64,000 nt of DNA from Niabella pedocola (GTDB lineage Bacteria; Bacteroidota; Bacteroidia; Chitinophagales; Chitinophagaceae): positions 744,001 through 808,000 of the forward strand of contig NZ_JAJNEC010000005.1 of the NCBI RefSeq assembly GCF_021044425.1, given 5' to 3'. The notes below the pieces were generated by a model, which saw nothing but the letters and a program-made list of their open reading frames with translations, was not told the DNA's origin and searched no databases. Of the stretch, positions 60,253 through 64,000 are shown piece after piece (the stretch's first letter is position 1; each line of letters begins with the position of its first letter). The position numbers and the translations under genes are program-made.

Positions 60253-61695
60253 ATGAGTAAATTAAAAATAACCGGAAAAGAATTAAGACAACTGGGATAC
60301 CCCGAAGGTCCGGTGATCAGTATTACGATGAACCTGGTGCAGAAGCACTATAAATATGCCTCCAAAGACGCGGTTTTTACGATTTTAAAAACCGTATTGC
60401 AAACTCCTTCGGATTTTGTATCCGATGCCGTGCTGGCTCCTGTTGCCGCGCAGCTGCTGCCGCCACCGCCCAAAGAAGAAGACGGAACAGCGGTATCATT
60501 GAACCAGTCCGGCATTGCCTTTAATATTTTCGGGCGCGAACATATTGAAGAAGGCGCCCTTGCCCAGATGTATACGGCGGCAAAACTGCCGGTTTCCGTT
60601 GCCGGTGCCCTGATGCCCGATGCGCACTATGGCTATGGGTTGCCCATTGGCGGGGTACTGGCTACACGAAACGCGGTAATCCCCTACGGTGTGGGGGTAG
60701 ACATCGGCTGCCGGATGTGCCTGAGCCTTTTCGATATCGATCCAAAGGAACTCACCAACCGCACCCATTATTTTGTACGGGAACTGAATGAAGCTACGTT
60801 ATTTGGCAGCGGGGCCCAGTTTACAAAAGCAGAAAACCATGCTGTAATGGACCACGAGGCGTTTCAGCAACTGCCCTTTTTAAAAGAGCTGCATGGCCGC
60901 GCCTGGAAACAACTGGGAAGCAGCGGAAGCGGTAATCATTTCGCGGAATTTGGCGTGGTGGAGATCCATGAGCAGGATGCCGTATTGGGGGTGGCTCCCG
61001 GGCGGTACCTGGGATTATTGTCGCATTCCGGCTCGCGGGCATTGGGAGCCGCCATTGCCGGTCATTATACAAAGATTGCCATCAGCAAAAGGCGGCTGCC
61101 GCAGGATGCTAAAAACCTCGCCTGGCTGGATCTGAATGAACAGGAAGGACAGGAATACTGGCTGGCGATGAACCTGGCCGGCGACTATGCATCGGCCTGC
61201 CACCATATCATTCATGCAAAGATTGCCAAACAGCTGGGACGTAAACCGCTGAAAATGGTGGAGAACCATCACAACTTCGCGTGGAAGGAAATGCTGGATG
61301 GCGAAGAAGTAATCGTACACCGGAAAGGGGCCACACCCGCAGGGAAAGACGTGCTCGGCATCATTCCGGGCAGCATGACCGCGGCAGGATTTATTGTAAA
61401 AGGCCGGGGCGAGGCAGCCGCTGTAAACTCAGCATCGCATGGTGCCGGCCGCAAAATGAGTCGCAGCAAGGCCTTACAAAGCATCACGGATGCGGATCTG
61501 AAAAAAGAGCTCGCTAAACATGGCGTAACGCTGATCAGTGCCGGTTTGGATGAAGCCCCCTTTGCGTATAAAGACATCGAAGTGGTAATGAAAAGCCAGC
61601 GGGCATTGGTAGACGTGGTTGGAACATTTACGCCGAAAATTGTGAAAATGGCCGGCGATAAGATCAAAAAATGGCAAGAGAAAGGAGCAGATTGA
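60253..61695 (+). CDS. rtcB: RtcB family RNA ligase
   Basis: A 480-residue 3'-phosphate/5'-hydroxyl RNA ligase; the ATG at 60253 is preferred to 60205 because SKLKITGKELRQLGYPEG is the family start. Hallmarks are DAHYGYGLPIGG, the Mn-binding GVDIGCRM (Asp 150, Cys 153), SSGSGNHFAEF, LSHSGSRALG, ENHHNFAWKE and the guanylylation-histidine block HRKGATPAGKD with SHGAGRKMSRSKA near the end. RtcB seals 2',3'-cyclic phosphate ends in tRNA splicing or RNA repair. No archease, RtcA or RtcR gene lies beside it. A tandem repeat array follows the gene. Confidence 0.97.
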   Translation: MSKLKITGKELRQLGYPEGPVISITMNLVQKHYKYASKDAVFTILKTVLQTPSDFVSDAVLAPVAAQLLPPPPKEEDGTAVSLNQSGIAFNIFGREHIEEGALAQMYTAAKLPVSVAGALMPDAHYGYGLPIGGVLATRNAVIPYGVGVDIGCRMCLSLFDIDPKELTNRTHYFVRELNEATLFGSGAQFTKAENHAVMDHEAFQQLPFLKELHGRAWKQLGSSGSGNHFAEFGVVEIHEQDAVLGVAPGRYLGLLSHSGSRALGAAIAGHYTKIAISKRRLPQDAKNLAWLDLNEQEGQEYWLAMNLAGDYASACHHIIHAKIAKQLGRKPLKMVENHHNFAWKEMLDGEEVIVHRKGATPAGKDVLGIIPGSMTAAGFIVKGRGEAAAVNSASHGAGRKMSRSKALQSITDADLKKELAKHGVTLISAGLDEAPFAYKDIEVVMKSQRALVDVVGTFTPKIVKMAGDKIKKWQEKGAD

Positions 61696-61712
61696 GGTGA
61701 TACCCGGTGCGG

Positions 61713-62211
61713 CTTGTTGTGTTGATGCTTCTTGCTGTTTAAAATGTAAACGCAAAGGCCGCAAGGAATACGCAAGGGGCGCTATTATAATTATTGATGC
61801 ATTGGCGCACTTTGCGAAACCCTTGCGTTCATCGCGGTAAAAAATAAACGGCGAAATACGAAAATATCCGAACGGCAAGAACAATCATCGATACTGCTTG
61901 TTGTGTTGACGCTTCTTGCCGTTTAAAATGTAAACGCAAAGGCCGCAGGGAATACGCAAGGGGCGCTATTATAATTACTGATGATTGGCGCACTTTGCGA
62001 AACCCTTGCGTTCATCGCGGTAAAAAATAAACGGCGAAATACGAAGATATCCGAACGGCAAGAACAATCATCGATACTGCTTGTTGTGTTCACGCTTCTT
62101 GCAGTTTAAAATGTAAACGCAAAGGCCGCAGGGAATACGCGAGGGGCGCTATTATAATTACTGATGATTGGCGCACTTTGCGAAACCCTTGCGCGCTTTG
62201 CGGTAAAAAAA
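61713..62211. repeat. Tandem repeat array, period 183-184 bp, 2.7 units
   Basis: Units begin at 61713, 61897 and 62080 with CTTGTTGTGTTGATGC-like sequence. Each holds AAACGCAAAGGCCGCA, then GCGCACTTTGCGAAACCCTT, and a spacer GGCGAAATACGAAAATATCC. The third unit breaks off near 62211. The CGCAAAGG and TTTGCG words make it look related to the three-unit repeat at 40069-40470. The stretch 61696-62296 has no gene. Confidence 0.85.
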
Positions 62212-62296
62212 CCACCATACTTCCCGCAATACCCTTTCCTGAATTTTTATGGTGATGTAAGAAAAGCCCGTTAATTTAGGCCTCAAATAGTAACAC

Positions 62297-64000
62297 ATGA
62301 TTTTTTCGGTAAGAAGAGCCTTCCTGGTCCTCGTTATTTTTATTTGCTATACCGGCAGCACCCTTGCGCAAAAACTGCAATGGGCGCCGGATGGCCGCAG
62401 CTTTTACAGCTTTTCAGAAAAAGGCATCGCCGCCATCGATCCGGTACAGCCCGGTAATAAAAAAGTATTCATGACGGAGCAGGAACTTACCCCCGAAGGC
62501 GCATCCCGCGCACTCGCCGTGCAAAGTTTCACCATTGCACCCGATGGTAACCGCATCCTGTTGTTTGCCAATACCCGGCGCGTTTGGCGCGAAAACACCC
62601 GGGGCGATTACTGGGTATTTGACCGTACCAGCAAAAAACTGACCCAGCTGGGAAAAGGCCTTCCCGAAGCCTCGCTGATGTTTGCCAAATTTTCGCCCGA
62701 CGGCAAAAAAGTGGCTTATGTGTCGAAACACAATATCTACATCGAAAATCTCCAGGATCATACACCAACACCGGTTACACAGGATGGTACCGACCGGCTG
62801 ATTAACGGAACCTTTGACTGGGCTTATGAAGAAGAGTTTGGCTGCCAGGACGGATTCCGCTGGTCGCCGGATGGCTCCCAAATTGCCTACTGGAAGCTGG
62901 ATGCAAGAAGTATCCGGAATTTCCTGATGATCAACAATACCGATTCGCTTTACCCCTTTACCATCCCGGTAGAATATCCGAAAGTGGGCCAGGATCCCAG
63001 TTCCTGTACGATCTGGTTCTATGATGTAGCGAAGGGCACCACAAGGCCTGCGGCCGTTGAAGGCGATCCGGTACAGCATTATATTCCCCGTATGGAATGG
63101 ACGCCCAAAGGGCAATCCATCATCCTGCAGCAGCTCAACCGCCAGCAGAATGATAGCCGTATTTTCCTGGTGGATGCAGCTACCGCAACGTCGAAACAAA
63201 TCTACCACGAAACCGATGCCGCGTGGATCGATATTAAAAGCCGCTGGAATGATAATGATCCGGTTGGCTGGGACTGGATCAACGATAAAGGCGAATTCCT
63301 ATGGCTTTCTGAAAAGAACGGCTGGCGCCAGATCTATAAGCTGGATCTTTCCGGGAAAGAAACCCTTATTACAAAGGGCGATTATGATGTGATCCAGTTT
63401 TACCTTTATGACGCTCCTGCACAAACCATTTACTTTGCGGCGTCTCCGGACAACGCCACACAAAACTACCTGTATAAGATCTCCCTCAGCAGCGGAAAGG
63501 CAAGCCGGGTAACCCCCGCCAACCTGAGTGGTACCAATAAATACACCATTTCACCCAATGGAAAAATTGCCCTCCTGAACCATAGCAGCGCCACTGAACT
63601 GGCCAACGGGGCCGTTGTAAGTCTTCCCGATCACCGGGAACTGGTGCAAGCCAAACGGACTATGACCGTTAACTCCGGCGATCCCAGGGCAGAATTTTTT
63701 AAGATCAAAACAGCCGACGGTGTGGAGCTGGATGGGTGGATGGTAAAACCCGTTCCGTTTGATCCTGCCAAAAAATACCCGGTCGTATTCTATGTATACG
63801 GGGAACCGGCATCCCAAACCGTGCTGGACAATTTTGGCGCCGGAAGAAACTTTCTTTATAACGGTAATATGGCCCGTGACGGCTATGTATATATTTCACT
63901 GGAAAACCGGGGCGCACCTGCTCCCAAAGGAAGTCAGTGGCGTAAGGCCATCTACCGCAATATCGGCCGTATCAATATCCGCGACCAGGCCATGGGAGCC
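62297..64000 (+). CDS. DPP-IV-like S9 peptidase, N-terminal 568 residues
   Basis: The gene runs off the right edge; 568 codons are visible and the frame is open throughout. A signal peptide (IFSVRRAFLVLVIFICYTG) is followed by a beta-propeller (FTIAPDGNRILLFANT, FAKFSPDGKKVAYVSK, LQQLNRQQNDSRIFLVD) containing the DPP-IV glutamate motif DWAYEEEFG (residues 174-182, Glu 178-180) that binds the peptide amino end. The alpha/beta hydrolase domain begins at about 480 with VVFYVYGEPASQTV. The catalytic serine, Asp and His lie beyond the window. The enzyme would release dipeptides from proteins in the periplasm or outside the cell. Confidence 0.93.
   Translation, partial: MIFSVRRAFLVLVIFICYTGSTLAQKLQWAPDGRSFYSFSEKGIAAIDPVQPGNKKVFMTEQELTPEGASRALAVQSFTIAPDGNRILLFANTRRVWRENTRGDYWVFDRTSKKLTQLGKGLPEASLMFAKFSPDGKKVAYVSKHNIYIENLQDHTPTPVTQDGTDRLINGTFDWAYEEEFGCQDGFRWSPDGSQIAYWKLDARSIRNFLMINNTDSLYPFTIPVEYPKVGQDPSSCTIWFYDVAKGTTRPAAVEGDPVQHYIPRMEWTPKGQSIILQQLNRQQNDSRIFLVDAATATSKQIYHETDAAWIDIKSRWNDNDPVGWDWINDKGEFLWLSEKNGWRQIYKLDLSGKETLITKGDYDVIQFYLYDAPAQTIYFAASPDNATQNYLYKISLSSGKASRVTPANLSGTNKYTISPNGKIALLNHSSATELANGAVVSLPDHRELVQAKRTMTVNSGDPRAEFFKIKTADGVELDGWMVKPVPFDPAKKYPVVFYVYGEPASQTVLDNFGAGRNFLYNGNMARDGYVYISLENRGAPAPKGSQWRKAIYRNIGRINIRDQAMGA

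Noticed and set aside
61713..62211. Tandem array considered as a CRISPR
   Set aside because: Units are about 183 bases long and nearly identical end to end, with no short repeats separated by unique spacers.
62414..63208. Minus-strand frame of 264 codons near the right edge
   Set aside because: It is antisense to the DPP-IV-like peptidase, whose motifs and signal peptide are on the plus strand.
1..64000. Search for tRNA, rRNA, tmRNA and phage or insertion-sequence genes
   Set aside because: No stretch showed cloverleaf-like ends, rRNA-like conserved blocks, or transposase/integrase motifs on reading.

Overview
The window looks like chromosome of a saprophytic member of the Bacteroidota, most likely the family Chitinophagaceae (Niabella-like; inferred from gene content, not from a marker gene). 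The signs are a SusC/SusD pair, sensor kinases with two-component propellers, XylR- and AraC-type regulators, many short lipoproteins with C-terminal lipobox cysteines, and promoters of the TTG / TAnnTTTG type. There are no rRNA or tRNA genes, insertion sequences, phage genes or CRISPR arrays that I can see. Coding density is ordinary and genes are mostly in short co-directional runs.

Region by region. (1) 1-4455, minus strand: a XylR-type regulator followed by two Tat-exported Gfo/Idh/MocA oxidoreductases and the start of a FucP-like sugar permease, probably a sugar or sugar-alcohol catabolic operon. (2) 4910-9340: an NAD(P)-binding oxidoreductase, an alpha/beta hydrolase with a clear terminator, an AraC regulator and a membrane acyltransferase. 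(3) 9503-26033: a polysaccharide utilization locus. A propeller sensor kinase and a separate response regulator (together equivalent to a split hybrid two-component sensor) sit next to a minus-strand run encoding a TIG/NHL lipoprotein, SusC, SusD, a DUF1735 lipoprotein, a GH43 with a discoidin domain and an exported GH130, plus a second GH43 with its own upstream region. A 12-bp-spaced direct repeat (TTTTGTTCA ... TTTTGTCGA type) occurs upstream of the sensor, of the TIG-SusCD run and of the second GH43, and is the best candidate for the regulator's operator.

(4) 26373-32686: a stress-flavoured set (Nei/Fpg-like glycosylase, DUF892 ferritin-like protein, KTSC protein, DJ-1/PfpI protein, DUF4142 lipoprotein), then an SDR and a LytS/LytTR two-component pair. 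(5) 33266-39900: cupins, a YceI lipoprotein, two paralogous carboxypeptidase-regulatory-like lipoproteins, MepB, a GNAT enzyme and an unknown lipoprotein. (6) 40478-47085: a complete mannose operon, with a phosphomannose isomerase carrying an extra N-terminal degenerate P-loop domain, a sugar-porter MFS, a ROK kinase and a GH92 alpha-mannosidase; together they would liberate, import, phosphorylate and isomerise mannose. (7) 47928-52190: nitroreductase, YceI, lipoyl synthase, OsmC and a ThuA-like protein. (8) 52264-57020: nine small minus-strand genes of DinB, VOC, SRPBCC, DUF1801, RNAP-alpha-CTD-like and DHFR-like families. (9) 57159-64000: a GlxA-type regulator, an alpha/beta hydrolase, a degenerate aspartic-protease-fold protein, RtcB, and the first 568 residues of a DPP-IV-like S9 peptidase cut by the window end.

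Several families of intergenic repeat are present: three palindromic units at 26133-26288, three CGCAAGG-rich units at 40069-40470, a 183/184-bp tandem array at 61713-62211 that looks related to them, a duplicated TTAATG unit at 49301-49514, and GAGATT-type low-complexity tracts at 51199 and 53461.
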